A stretch of DNA of 64,000 bases from Akkermansiaceae bacterium (GTDB taxonomy: Bacteria > Verrucomicrobiota > Verrucomicrobiia > Verrucomicrobiales > Akkermansiaceae): positions 1 through 64,000 of the forward strand of contig JARWZU010000003.1 in assembly GCA_029866215.1 (NCBI GenBank), read 5' to 3'. Below are positions 27,554-36,572 of the stretch, piece after piece. Position numbers and translations under genes: made by a program. The notes beneath the pieces were generated by a model. That model ran no database searches and was not told the origin of the DNA. It worked only from the letters and a program-made list of their open reading frames with translations. Each line of letters begins with the position of its first letter. The stretch's first letter is position 1.

Positions 27554-28957
27554 TCACCGCGCCGCAACCAAGTCGTATCCGCGCCAGTCACCGATCGTGA
27601 CATGGGCGAATTGCCCGACGGGGATCGCTTCGTCCACGTGCACTGAGCCATCGATTTCTGGAGCATCCCACTCGGTGCGAGCGATCCCGGGTTGCTCGAC
27701 GAGCACGCGGACCGATTTCCCGACCTGCGCTTGGTTGGTCTCGCTGGCGATGCGCTGGAGGGCGGCCATGGCTCGCGACCAACGGCTGCTGCGGGTCTTG
27801 TGGTGAAGTTGGCCATCCATCTTATAAGCGCGTGTCCCCTCTTCTTTCGAATACTGGAAGACTCCAGCGCGCTCGAAACGGAACTCCTCGATGAATTCTA
27901 ACAACTCTTGGAAATCCTCTTCCGTCTCGCCGGGGAACCCGACGATGAAGGTGGTGCGAATGCCCAAACCGGGAATGCCCGCACGCATCCGGCGGAGCAG
28001 GTCGCGGATGTAGTCGCCGCTGGTCACCCGCTTCATCGCGGTCAGCATGCGGTCCGAGATGTGTTGGAGCGGGATGTCGACGTATTTCGCCACCTTGTCG
28101 CACTCGGCGATGGTGGTGATGAGCTCGTCCGACCAGTGGGCGGGATGGGTGTAAAGCAAGCGAACCCAGAAATCGCCCTCGATTTTGTTGATCTCACGGA
28201 GGAGCGTCGAGAGGGATTCGCCACGGGTCGAGTCTACGGGTGAACTGGGTTTTGGGCGCTCACCTTCCCACTGATCCATGCCGAAGTAGGTGGTGTCTTG
28301 GGAAATGAGGTTGATCTCACGCACGCCGGATTTGACGAGTGCCTCGACCTCACGGACGACCGAATCTTGCGTGCGCGACCGGTGTTTGCCGCGGATCTGT
28401 GGGATGATGCAGAAGGTGCAGGTGTGATTGCAGCCCTCGGCGATTTTGACGTAGGCGAAATGGTCAGGCGTCAGGCGGAACCGTGGCGTCGTGTAGTCCG
28501 GCACATATTTCGGCTTCAAGGTGACAAAGTCGCGCGGGTCTTCCGTCGCCGCAGGTCCCTCATCCTTGGTGACTTCCGATGCGTTGTTTTTTCCTAACAA
28601 ATTCTCGATGATCGGAGCGACCTTGGTGATTTGATCGAGACCGATGAAGGCATCGACCTCGGGCATGATTCCCGGCAAATCCTTGGCAAAGCGCTGGGAC
28701 AAGCACCCTGCGACGATGATCTTCTGGTTCGAGCGGTCAGGATCGGCGGTGCGGTCTTTCACGGCTCCGAAGATGGCGTCGATGGATTCCTGCTTCGCCA
28801 TGTCGATGAACGAGCAGGTGTTGATGATCAAGACGTCGGCCAGTTCGGGATCTGGCGTGAGCGACATGCCTGCTTGGGCGAGGTGGCCAATCATGACCTC
28901 CGAGTCGATGAGGTTTTTGGCGCAACCGAGTGAAATGAGGCCGACGGTGGTGGACAT
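27554..28957 (-). CDS. rimO: Ribosomal protein S12 methylthiotransferase
   Basis: A 467-residue radical-SAM enzyme. The N-terminal MTTase domain has the [4Fe-4S] cysteines C12 (SLGCAKN), C48 (INTCSF) and C85 (VAGCLSQ). The radical-SAM cluster is C176, C180, C183 (GCNHTCTFC), followed by IPQIRGKHRSR. A TRAM domain closes the protein. It methylthiolates the conserved aspartate of ribosomal protein uS12. An insertion-like, Ser/Pro-containing stretch near residues 230-245 is not typical. Confidence 0.95.
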   Translation of the reverse strand: MSTTVGLISLGCAKNLIDSEVMIGHLAQAGMSLTPDPELADVLIINTCSFIDMAKQESIDAIFGAVKDRTADPDRSNQKIIVAGCLSQRFAKDLPGIMPEVDAFIGLDQITKVAPIIENLLGKNNASEVTKDEGPAATEDPRDFVTLKPKYVPDYTTPRFRLTPDHFAYVKIAEGCNHTCTFCIIPQIRGKHRSRTQDSVVREVEALVKSGVREINLISQDTTYFGMDQWEGERPKPSSPVDSTRGESLSTLLREINKIEGDFWVRLLYTHPAHWSDELITTIAECDKVAKYVDIPLQHISDRMLTAMKRVTSGDYIRDLLRRMRAGIPGLGIRTTFIVGFPGETEEDFQELLEFIEEFRFERAGVFQYSKEEGTRAYKMDGQLHHKTRSSRWSRAMAALQRIASETNQAQVGKSVRVLVEQPGIARTEWDAPEIDGSVHVDEAIPVGQFAHVTIGDWRGYDLVAAR

Positions 28958-29030
28958 GGTAGAATAATTGCTGCTAGAAAATGAAACGAGGCGGGTGAAT
29001 TCAGCGAAACCGGAGTTCGATTTCCAAGGA

Positions 29031-29666
29031 TCAATATTGCGGTGGAAGGATCAGTTCGTCGCCGGGAATGGGCCTCACGGGTCCGAAACCGGGCAGCGGG
29101 CTTGCGACGGCTCCATCGTCGGACACCTCGGTGACCTTGAACTGCCCGAGGATTCCCGTTTTCCGGCGGATGGCGACGGTGGCTCCTGCCTGAATCTGCT
29201 CCCGCATGAGCACATCGAAGGTGATGAAGTCGCCCACCTCGGCATTTTCGACAAATTCCTTCACTTTTCCAACCAGCAGGGATTGGGAAATCAAACGGGC
29301 GCGGCGGAGTTCGCCATCGGCGCTTTCGAGTCCACGCTGGGCAAGCAGGCCTTCTTCGTCTTGGGCGACCTTTTTGTCACGGCTTTCGTTCTGCTTTTTT
29401 TCGATGTTATCGAGCTGTTGCTTCATTGCTTCGAGCTCGGCATTTGGTTCGGCTTGTGGCGGCGGGGTGGGTGCGCTCGGTTGTTGTGCTTTCTCGGCAC
29501 TCCGCTTTTCTTGGTCGGCACGGAGTTCGCTGATTTGCTTCTTCAAGCGGGCGATTTCATCGGGCGATGCGTTCTTCACCCCGACGTTCATGTTCTGGTA
29601 TGAGAGCGCCAGCGCACCCACCAACACGGCGATGGTCGCGCCAAGAAGAAGTTTCATCGTGTCCAT
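29031..29666 (-). CDS. Membrane-anchored coiled-coil protein of unknown function
   Basis: A 211-residue protein: one N-terminal hydrophobic segment (LLLGATIAVLVGALALSYQN), a charged Lys/Glu/Gln coiled coil (about 30-110) with a Pro-rich break, then a globular C-terminal domain with VGDFITFDVLMREQIQAGAT and ending ELILPPQY. ATG 29666 (or 29657) is chosen because the membrane anchor follows directly; the frame is open to 29885 but overlaps the upstream gene. It probably forms an operon with the gene at 29698. I do not recognise the family. Confidence 0.65.
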   Translation of the reverse strand: MDTMKLLLGATIAVLVGALALSYQNMNVGVKNASPDEIARLKKQISELRADQEKRSAEKAQQPSAPTPPPQAEPNAELEAMKQQLDNIEKKQNESRDKKVAQDEEGLLAQRGLESADGELRRARLISQSLLVGKVKEFVENAEVGDFITFDVLMREQIQAGATVAIRRKTGILGQFKVTEVSDDGAVASPLPGFGPVRPIPGDELILPPQY

Positions 29667-29697
29667 GACACGACGTTGGCTGGGCTTGGTGCGGATG

Positions 29698-30930
29698 TCA
29701 ACGCGCTGGGAGACTGTTCGCTGCCCCTGGATTCTGGGCTGCCCATGCACTTGCGGCGGCGGGGTCGCGTTCGCTCCAGTAGTTGAAGGTGCGGCGGAAT
29801 ATCCGGTCGCGCTGAGCCTGGTCTGCCATTCGGCCAATCGCATTGATGGCCACCGCAGGATCACTGCCAAATGAGTACCATACAAAGCTTTCGACCATCC
29901 TGTCGGTCACATCATTCGGGTAGCGATCCATCAATGCGGCCGCGGCCTGAGGATTTTTCATCGCCGCGTCGGAGATGACTCCGCGAAGGGCGTTGCTGCG
30001 ATCCTCACCGGCGGGCAGCGAGTTGAACGAGCTCAAGGCCGCCCGCTGGTCTTGTTTTGCCCAGATTCTGTAAACATTGTCCAAACGGCGCTGGGCTGCT
30101 GGTCCAGGATTGGCGAGCAACCAAGCGGAGGTACCCGCAGGATCGGCATCCGCAAGCGTTTCTGCTGTCCGTAACATGGCCCCGTTCCGCAGGGAATCAT
30201 CTTGAATGGCCGCGATCCATGCCTTGGTCGCCTCGGGCCCTTGTTGGAGGAGGTGTGGCAACATGAAGTCCAGCCCCTCGCCCCGTTCATTGCTTTTCGG
30301 CATGCTCGCCAAGAGCTCTGTCGCGCGTGCAGGGTCAGTGGAAGCAAGTCCACGGATGATGCCCGGCAAATAGGGATTCGCGCCATCACCCTGATGGTTG
30401 GCAGTTGCCCAGCGAATCGCTGCATCGGGGTCGGTCGAGGCCCAGGTGGTCAAAATCGTGCTCGACGCGAAATCGCCCCGAGTATTTTCCTCGGCATAAG
30501 CCAGTGCGGACAGGGGATCTGCTTGTGCCCATGCGGACAGCAAGAGTGCATACTCTGCCGACCGTTCTTCAGTGATGCCAAGACTGCGGAAGCGAGCCAC
30601 GGCGTCCTCGAACTCTCCCGGCCCAAGCTGGTCGATCAACGCCAACAACGCGCGGTTGCGTTCGAGCGGGTTTTCGCCACGGATGATTGCCTCCAATTTT
30701 GCCAAGCGGTCGGCCGCGCTGGTCTTCGCCTCACGCTCGGTGCGAGTTTTGCGGGCCGCCTCCGTGGCGGAATCGCGCGCGGCCGAGCGGTCTGGCCGAC
30801 CCTGCGACGGGCCACTCGATGCGGCTGATGCCGAATCCGACGAAGGAGCCGATGAATTGCGTCCTGCCATGAATCCTCCGATTCCGATGACAACAAGGGC
30901 GGCGAGCGTGGTGAGAGATTTGGGTTTCAT
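29698..30930 (-). CDS. Membrane-anchored helical-repeat protein of unknown function
   Basis: A 410-residue protein. An N-terminal signal or anchor (TLAALVVIGIGGFMAGRNSS) is followed by a Ser/Ala/Arg low-complexity linker (about 25-70) and an all-helical body built of 30-40 residue repeats with Trp and DP-A-A motifs (WAQADPLSALAYAEE; WASTDPDAAIRWATA; YWSERDPAAASAWAAQNPG). Proteins of this style recur in Verrucomicrobia and resemble TPR/Sel1-like scaffolds. The function is unknown. It sits 31 bp upstream of the coiled-coil gene. Confidence 0.7.
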   Translation of the reverse strand: MKPKSLTTLAALVVIGIGGFMAGRNSSAPSSDSASAASSGPSQGRPDRSAARDSATEAARKTRTEREAKTSAADRLAKLEAIIRGENPLERNRALLALIDQLGPGEFEDAVARFRSLGITEERSAEYALLLSAWAQADPLSALAYAEENTRGDFASSTILTTWASTDPDAAIRWATANHQGDGANPYLPGIIRGLASTDPARATELLASMPKSNERGEGLDFMLPHLLQQGPEATKAWIAAIQDDSLRNGAMLRTAETLADADPAGTSAWLLANPGPAAQRRLDNVYRIWAKQDQRAALSSFNSLPAGEDRSNALRGVISDAAMKNPQAAAALMDRYPNDVTDRMVESFVWYSFGSDPAVAINAIGRMADQAQRDRIFRRTFNYWSERDPAAASAWAAQNPGAANSLPAR

Positions 30931-31023
30931 CGGATGTGAGTTAAAGATTCCTTACGACACATAAACGTCTCTCGCTCCTAAATTTTTCAGAAAATCAGGG
31001 CATCCGCGCGAATTGGTTCAGCC

Positions 31024-31875
31024 TCAACCGGCAAACGCATGGGCGGATAAGCCTTTCACCCCCAGGCCCCGGATGAGAAATAACCGCCCAGCATGCTCCT
31101 CGACCACCGACTTGTGGATGCCGGTGGTGACATAAAGATCCGTAAGATCCGGCCCGCCAAACGCGCAGGCGGTGGTCTCCAAACACGGCAATTCGATCCG
31201 GCGCAACTCGTCGCCCGTCTCGGGATCAAAGCAAACCACACAGGCACCGTGGCAAAACGCGACCCACAGGTGACCAGCGGAATCGATCGTCATGCCGTCG
31301 GGCGAAGATTCGAGATGGGCGGTCGAGATCACACTGCGCATGTTCCGCAACTGGCCCGCATCGTAGTCGAAGGCGAGAACCTCCTTGCGCGGCGTGTCGA
31401 TGTAAAAAACGGTCATGCCATCCTCTGACCAAGCGATCCCGTTGGAATTGGTCACCGGCCCGAACGCCTCATGCAAGGTGAGGTCGGGATCCAGTCGATA
31501 GAGCCGGGCATCACCAAGTTTTTTGGTTAGGCTGATGGTGCCCGCGAAAAACCGGCCATCGGGCGCACACTTGCCGTCATTGAATCGGTTGTCCGGTTTG
31601 CCGGATTCGGGATCGGAGATGGCAGTGAGTTTGCCGGTTTCCTCATCGAGAAACCAAAACCCCCGATCGCCGGCAATGACCAAGCCCCCGCTGTCCCGGG
31701 GAACCACCGTTCCCACGCGTTGGCCGACGTCCCATGACTTTTCACTGCCATCTGCAGGGTCGTAGCGATGCACCCGATGGCCCTCGATATCGACAAAATA
31801 AAGCGCCCCGCGCCACCAAATCGGGCCTTCGCCCCATTGACTGCGGATGGTTCCAACCGGCTCGATGACCAACAT
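31024..31875 (-). CDS. SMP-30/gluconolactonase/LRE family protein
   Basis: A 283-residue six-bladed beta-propeller. It has GPIWWRGALYFVDIEGHRVH at the N-terminus, RFNDGKCAPDGRFFAGT, NGIAWSEDGMTVFYIDTPRK and SPDGMTIDSAGHLWVAF. The Glu, Asn and Asp metal-site positions (EGP; SNGI; SPDGM) look intact. It probably opens a sugar lactone such as gluconolactone; the true substrate is unknown. No signal peptide, so cytoplasmic. Divergent from the CPBP gene. Confidence 0.88.
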   Translation of the reverse strand: MLVIEPVGTIRSQWGEGPIWWRGALYFVDIEGHRVHRYDPADGSEKSWDVGQRVGTVVPRDSGGLVIAGDRGFWFLDEETGKLTAISDPESGKPDNRFNDGKCAPDGRFFAGTISLTKKLGDARLYRLDPDLTLHEAFGPVTNSNGIAWSEDGMTVFYIDTPRKEVLAFDYDAGQLRNMRSVISTAHLESSPDGMTIDSAGHLWVAFCHGACVVCFDPETGDELRRIELPCLETTACAFGGPDLTDLYVTTGIHKSVVEEHAGRLFLIRGLGVKGLSAHAFAG

Positions 31876-31968
31876 GACGCGATATTAAGCGATGCCAGAA
31901 TCGTCACCAAGCCAAATCACGGATGGAAGGCTTCCATTCCGCCGATCATTTCGCCAAGCTCACGCCCG

Positions 31969-32898
31969 ATGCCCCGCATGGTTCCCTCCGATGCCCTGAA
32001 AGTTTGGCTCTACGCGGCGGCGGCCGTTTGGTTAGGCACGTGGACATCGCCGCTGCTCTACAACTTCGGTAAGGCCATCGCCGAAGTCTGCGAAAACAAA
32101 CAAACGATCGGCCTGATCGAATGGCTTGCGGGGATTTGTCGCGCTGCTGATTTCCCGGTATTTTTCAAAGCGGCGATCTGGATGGCGGCCGCTGGGTTGT
32201 TTTATCCCTTCCTGAAATCTCTCAGCGGAGGATGGATGGTCTGGAAACAGGGGCTTCAAAAAAATCCCAACGGCTTGCGCCAACTGGCTGTTGGGTTTTC
32301 GTCGGTCGCGGTGGGAATGCTTTTCCTGATCGCCACCACGGTTCTCATCAAAAACCACGGCCAAACAATACCCGTAGATGTTCTGGCCAAAATTTCAGTT
32401 GGTGCGATTTCCCGCGCGCTGGCATCGGCCGCCATGCAGGAATTTTTCTACCAAGGTCTCGTCCTCGGGATTTTCCTAAGATCGATGCCGCGGCCCGCAG
32501 CGATTGTGCTGATGGCGGCGTTTTTTGCGTTGACCCATTTCATCGAGCCGCCCGTTGGCGTGAATGTTGCCGACCCCGATGCTGCCGGAGTCGGATTTGA
32601 GTTGTTAGGAAAATTGTTCAATCCATTTCCAAACCTGGGCACATGGATTCTCTCATGGATTCCCCTCGTCGGCCTTGGCGGCATCCTTGCCTATGCGCGA
32701 TGCGCGACCTCTTCGCTTGCTCTGCCCATCGGCATCCATGGCGGCTGGATCTTTGCCAATCATTTCTCAATGATGCTCGCCGAAAAACCGCTCCAGCAGG
32801 GATGGCCTGCGCTCATCGGGGTCATGTACATTGGATATATCGTTTTCAGAATCACGCGATCTCATCATGTCCACATCCCCCCAAGCTCCGAAGTCTAA
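31969..32898 (+). CDS. CPBP-family membrane protein with altered protease motif
   Basis: About 309 residues with some eight hydrophobic segments and the C-terminal Abi/CPBP (CAAX-protease-like) domain. Motif 1, usually EExxxR, reads QEFFYQ; motif 2, FxxxH, is kept as FALTH; motif 3 reads GIHGGWIFANH. The first Glu and the Arg are therefore replaced. It is a clear paralogue of the gene at 33612 (SPLLYNFGKAIAEV versus SPWVYQAGKAIAEM). ATG 31969 or 31978 fits; the open frame runs upstream to 31768 but overlaps the divergent SMP-30 gene. The end overlaps comF by 32 bases. Confidence 0.75.
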   Translation: MPRMVPSDALKVWLYAAAAVWLGTWTSPLLYNFGKAIAEVCENKQTIGLIEWLAGICRAADFPVFFKAAIWMAAAGLFYPFLKSLSGGWMVWKQGLQKNPNGLRQLAVGFSSVAVGMLFLIATTVLIKNHGQTIPVDVLAKISVGAISRALASAAMQEFFYQGLVLGIFLRSMPRPAAIVLMAAFFALTHFIEPPVGVNVADPDAAGVGFELLGKLFNPFPNLGTWILSWIPLVGLGGILAYARCATSSLALPIGIHGGWIFANHFSMMLAEKPLQQGWPALIGVMYIGYIVFRITRSHHVHIPPSSEV

Positions 32899-33631
32899 CT
32901 GGAAACGATGGGCCTCCCGCGCGCTCGATTTGCTTTACCCGCCGCTCTGTGCAGTGTGCAGCACTCAGCTATCCGATGGCCGCTCGTTGTGCGACTGCTG
33001 CAACGATGACCTTCCGCAACTCACCGAGCCATTTTGCGAGAATTGCGGCGAACCCTTTCCAGGACAAATCGATGGACCCTTCGCCTGCCCGAACTGCAAC
33101 AAGCTCCGCTTCGCCTTTGAATTCGCTCGCCCAGCGATGGTGCGTGACCCTCGCACGCTCGACCTGATCCATCGGTTGAAATACGGCCGAGAAATCCATC
33201 TCGCCAGTGAGCTTGGTCGCCTCGCGCATCATGCATTTTCCGACGCGCGCCTTGCACTCGCCCTCGCAGAGCGTTGGCCGCTTGTCCCCGTCCCTCTGCA
33301 CCGCAGGCGCCTCCAACACCGCCATTTCAACCAGGCCGCTGAAATTTCCCGCGCGCTCTCACCACTCGTTGGACTTCCCGTGCTCCATGCGATCCATCGC
33401 CACCGATCCACCGAACACCAAACCGCACTCACACGGTCTCAGCGATTAGAAAATCTACGCGGCGCATTCGAAATCACTCCGGCGGGCCGCCGCCAAATTG
33501 CTCAGTCGCCGAGGGGCGTCATTCTCGTGGATGACGTTCTAACCACGGGATCAACCGTCGACGAATGTGCGAAAACCCTCCGCCGAGGCGGATTTCAAAA
33601 GGTAATCGTCGTCACCGTGATGCGTGGCTAA
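32867..33631 (+). CDS. comF: ComF family phosphoribosyltransferase-like protein
   Basis: A 254-residue protein with an N-terminal double zinc-ribbon (CAVC..., CDCC, CENCG, CPNC) and a C-terminal PRTase domain with the PRPP loop VILVDDVLTTGSTVDECAK. PLHRRRLQHRHFNQA and LRGAF are typical ComF signatures. ComF helps natural transformation downstream of DNA uptake in Gram-positives and Gram-negatives. ATG 32867 lies inside the end of the CPBP gene, so the two are probably co-expressed; the 3' end overlaps the convergent second CPBP gene by 20 bases. Confidence 0.92.
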   Translation: MSTSPQAPKSNWKRWASRALDLLYPPLCAVCSTQLSDGRSLCDCCNDDLPQLTEPFCENCGEPFPGQIDGPFACPNCNKLRFAFEFARPAMVRDPRTLDLIHRLKYGREIHLASELGRLAHHAFSDARLALALAERWPLVPVPLHRRRLQHRHFNQAAEISRALSPLVGLPVLHAIHRHRSTEHQTALTRSQRLENLRGAFEITPAGRRQIAQSPRGVILVDDVLTTGSTVDECAKTLRRGGFQKVIVVTVMRG

Positions 33632-34676
33632 CCAGCAGCCCTGCACGTTCAACCCGCCGCAGCGCCAAGTGGCATGCACCCGCAGTCACCACCAAGCCGG
33701 CCAGCGGCAACAGCCCAGACCGAAGCGAGCTCCCGAGAATCCATGGTTGGAGCGGATGATTCATCACCTCAAGGTGGGTGAGGGTGAAGCCCTTCAATGC
33801 GAGGATCCATCCCGCATGCAACCCGATCGGCAACCACAAGGATCTCGTCCGCACTCTCGCCCATGCGAGAATCAGGCCGATGAAAAACAAGGGCATGAAG
33901 TCGGTGACGAGAAATCGAAGATGACCGAACTGCCGCAAAATCTCGCCCACCAATTTGAAACCCGCCAGCGTCGAACTTGCTCCCGTTAGAACTGATGCCG
34001 ATGAGGGTTCGAGAAAATGAACCCACGCGAAAAGAAGCGACGCTCCCACGCAGGCGACCGGTGGTTTCGCAAATTTTAGCCAAAGTCCTAACAACAACCC
34101 TCGGAAAAACCACTCTTCTAATAGCGAAACCAGAATCGCAAGCAGTAGAATTTTGAGCATGACTGTTCCGAGCTCCGCTGGCACCGCCAATGGCAGATAG
34201 GCCCCGAGCATCCCCGCGATCATGCCGGTCGCCAGCAGAAAACTACCTGCGATGGCGCAACCTAAACCCAGCTGCAGCAGCGCACTCCGCGCAGAATAGT
34301 TGCACGTTTGATCAGGAGTCGTCCCGGTTTGCAGCCGGATCCGCTTCAAGCGCCAAAGTAACACTGGCAACAGTCCCACCGCCGCCAGAATCAGCGAGCG
34401 GCTGAAGTAGCGCCCAAATCGAGCACGCTCACACGAGGCACCCAGCCATTCCAGAAATCCATTGAGATCCGCCACCGCTGCCATCTCGGCGATGGCTTTC
34501 CCCGCCTGATAGACCCATGGCGAAATTGCCGCCGCGAACAAAATCGACGAGATCACCCAGCAAACCAACGCACCTGCTTCGGATTGGAAAAATCGTTTCA
34601 AGTGGATGAGTTGGGTGGATGGGACCAAAAGGGATCGGGCGATTGCTGAGAGAAAAAATCCACCAGGATTTCCCAA
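33612..34676 (-). CDS. CPBP-family intramembrane glutamic endopeptidase
   Basis: A 354-residue polytopic membrane protein. The CPBP motifs are intact: EEWFFRG (motif 1, EExxxR), FAWVH (motif 2, FxxxH) and LHAGW (motif 3). It is a paralogue of the gene at 31969, on the opposite side of comF and the opposite strand. Members of this family process prenylated proteins or bacteriocin-like peptides, or give self-immunity; the substrate is unknown. The start may be slightly downstream of 34676. Confidence 0.85.
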   Translation of the reverse strand: MGNPGGFFLSAIARSLLVPSTQLIHLKRFFQSEAGALVCWVISSILFAAAISPWVYQAGKAIAEMAAVADLNGFLEWLGASCERARFGRYFSRSLILAAVGLLPVLLWRLKRIRLQTGTTPDQTCNYSARSALLQLGLGCAIAGSFLLATGMIAGMLGAYLPLAVPAELGTVMLKILLLAILVSLLEEWFFRGLLLGLWLKFAKPPVACVGASLLFAWVHFLEPSSASVLTGASSTLAGFKLVGEILRQFGHLRFLVTDFMPLFFIGLILAWARVRTRSLWLPIGLHAGWILALKGFTLTHLEVMNHPLQPWILGSSLRSGLLPLAGLVVTAGACHLALRRVERAGLLVSHASR

Positions 34677-34710
34677 CAGCCCCTCCTAGTGGTCCTGCGG
34701 ATCGAGGAGA

Positions 34711-35202
34711 TCAGAGCGCACCGAGAGTGGCCTTGATCGCATCGAAGTCTGGCAAATCTTTCGGGTGCTCCTGCACCTCTGCGTAGCGCACCACCCCAGC
34801 CTTATCGATCACGAAGGCGGAGCGCTTCGCCACGCCACCCATGATTAAGTTTTTGTCGGGTAAGAATTGATCGTAAGCCACGCCGTAAGCCGCGGCCACC
34901 TTGTGCTCATAGTCACTCAACAGCGTGAGGGTGATGCCTTCTTTTTGTGCCCATGCATCTTGTGCAAATGGATTGTCGCCGGAAATCCCGAGCACCTTCG
35001 CGTCGAGCGCGTCGTACTCTGAGATCCCTTGGGAAATGCTGCAGAACTCCGCCGTGCAAACGCCGGTAAACGCCATCGGCACGAATAACAAAACGATGTT
35101 CGATTTACCGATCAGCTCGCTCAACGTGACCAACTCGGGGCCATTGGCGGTTAGAGTGACAAGGGTGAAATCCGGTGCTTGGTCGCCAACGTTGATGGAC
35201 AT
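34711..35202 (-). CDS. Peroxiredoxin (AhpC/TSA family)
   Basis: A 163-residue thioredoxin-fold peroxidase, starting MSINVGDQAPDFTLVTL. The peroxidatic Cys is in FTGVCTAEFC, preceded by the PMAFT segment that replaces the usual P-x-x-x-T/S-x-x-C. A second Cys lies four residues later and could resolve. It reduces peroxides with thioredoxin-like donors, closest in style to the AhpE/BCP-like group. ATG 35202 fits the family N-terminus. Divergent from avtA with a 56-bp gap. Confidence 0.9.
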   Translation of the reverse strand: MSINVGDQAPDFTLVTLTANGPELVTLSELIGKSNIVLLFVPMAFTGVCTAEFCSISQGISEYDALDAKVLGISGDNPFAQDAWAQKEGITLTLLSDYEHKVAAAYGVAYDQFLPDKNLIMGGVAKRSAFVIDKAGVVRYAEVQEHPKDLPDFDAIKATLGAL

Positions 35203-35258
35203 GGTAGTTTCTTGATTGTTTGAAGTGAGGCCCGCATCATAGATCACGATTTAAGAAG

Positions 35259-36539
35259 ATGTCATACGAATTCTCACAATTTGGCAGGCAACTCGGGTGC
35301 GGCAGCGGGATCGGCGAGCTGATGGAGGATCTCGGCCACGCCCTCGCCAGCGGCGGGCCGGAGTTGAAAATGCTCGGCGGCGGGCAACCCGCGCAAATTC
35401 CAGAGATGAATGCCGTCTGGCGCCGTCGTCTTGAGGAGCTCATGGCAGAATCCGGTGGCCTTAACCGTGCGCTCACGACTTACGATCCACCCAGCGGCAA
35501 TCCGCATTTCCTCAGCGCCATCGCTGGCCTGTTCAACGAGTCGTTCGGATGGAACCTCAGCCCTGAAAATGTCGGGGTCACCAGTGGTGGCCAAACCGCG
35601 TTTTATTTTCTCTTCAACCTGCTCGCCGGCCAGATGCCCGATGGCAGCCACCGCAAAATCCTGCTGCCGCTCGTGCCGGAGTACATCGGCTACGCAAACC
35701 AAGGCGTCAGCGGCGATCTGTTTCGCGCGGTGCCACCGCTCATCGAGAAAACCGGCCCGCATGAGTTCAAATACCGCGTCGATTTCGAACACCTGAACAT
35801 CACCCCAGACGTCGCCGCCATCTGCGCGTCTCGCCCGACCAACCCGACGGGCAATGTGCTAACCGACGAGGAAATCGCTCGGCTCTCGGCCATCGCCAAG
35901 CAGCACGGCATCCCATTGATCATCGACAACGCTTACGGCGCCCCATTTCCCGGCATCATTTTCACTCCGGCCACCCCGTTCTGGGATGACCACGTCGTCC
36001 TCACCCTCAGCCTTTCGAAACTCGGCCTGCCCGCAACCCGCACGGGCATCGTCATCGGCCCGCCGGAAATTATCCGCGCACTTGGTTCCGCCAGCGCGAT
36101 CGCCGGACTCTCGAATCCGAACATCGGCCAGCAAATCACCCTGCCGCTCATCCAGTCGGGTGAAATTTTTCGACTTAGCCGCGAGGTGGTCAGGCCATTT
36201 TACGAGGCAAAATGCCAGCTTGCCCGCCACGCCGCGCACGATGCCTTCGGCGAGGATGGCGAGTGGTTCATGCACCGCAGCGAGGGAGCACTTTTCCTGT
36301 GGTTTTGGTTCCCAGGCCTACCGATCCATTCGCAAGAACTCTACGAGCGCCTCAAAAAACGTGGTGTGCTTGTGATCCCCGGCCATCACTTTTTCTTCGG
36401 GCTCGACGACCAGCCCCACTGGGCTCACCGCCACGAATGCATCCGCGTCTCCTACGCCATGGAGGAATCGATCGTTCGCGATGGCCTCCGCATCATCGCC
36501 GAAGAAGTGCGTCTCGCCCGCGAGCAGGCCGCAAGGTGA
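35259..36539 (+). CDS. avtA: Valine-pyruvate aminotransferase (AvtA)
   Basis: A 426-residue fold-type I PLP aminotransferase. The N-terminal SGIGELMEDLG and MLGGGQPAQIPEM are the AvtA signature; the PLP lysine is K254 in LSLSKLGLPATRTG; substrate-site residues NPTGN and DNAYGAPFP are present. It moves the amino group between valine or 2-aminobutyrate and alanine/pyruvate. It stands alone, divergent from the peroxiredoxin. Confidence 0.93.
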   Translation: MSYEFSQFGRQLGCGSGIGELMEDLGHALASGGPELKMLGGGQPAQIPEMNAVWRRRLEELMAESGGLNRALTTYDPPSGNPHFLSAIAGLFNESFGWNLSPENVGVTSGGQTAFYFLFNLLAGQMPDGSHRKILLPLVPEYIGYANQGVSGDLFRAVPPLIEKTGPHEFKYRVDFEHLNITPDVAAICASRPTNPTGNVLTDEEIARLSAIAKQHGIPLIIDNAYGAPFPGIIFTPATPFWDDHVVLTLSLSKLGLPATRTGIVIGPPEIIRALGSASAIAGLSNPNIGQQITLPLIQSGEIFRLSREVVRPFYEAKCQLARHAAHDAFGEDGEWFMHRSEGALFLWFWFPGLPIHSQELYERLKKRGVLVIPGHHFFFGLDDQPHWAHRHECIRVSYAMEESIVRDGLRIIAEEVRLAREQAAR

Positions 36540-36572
36540 TACGAGCCCTCGGACAAGCCGAAATCTAGCCAA

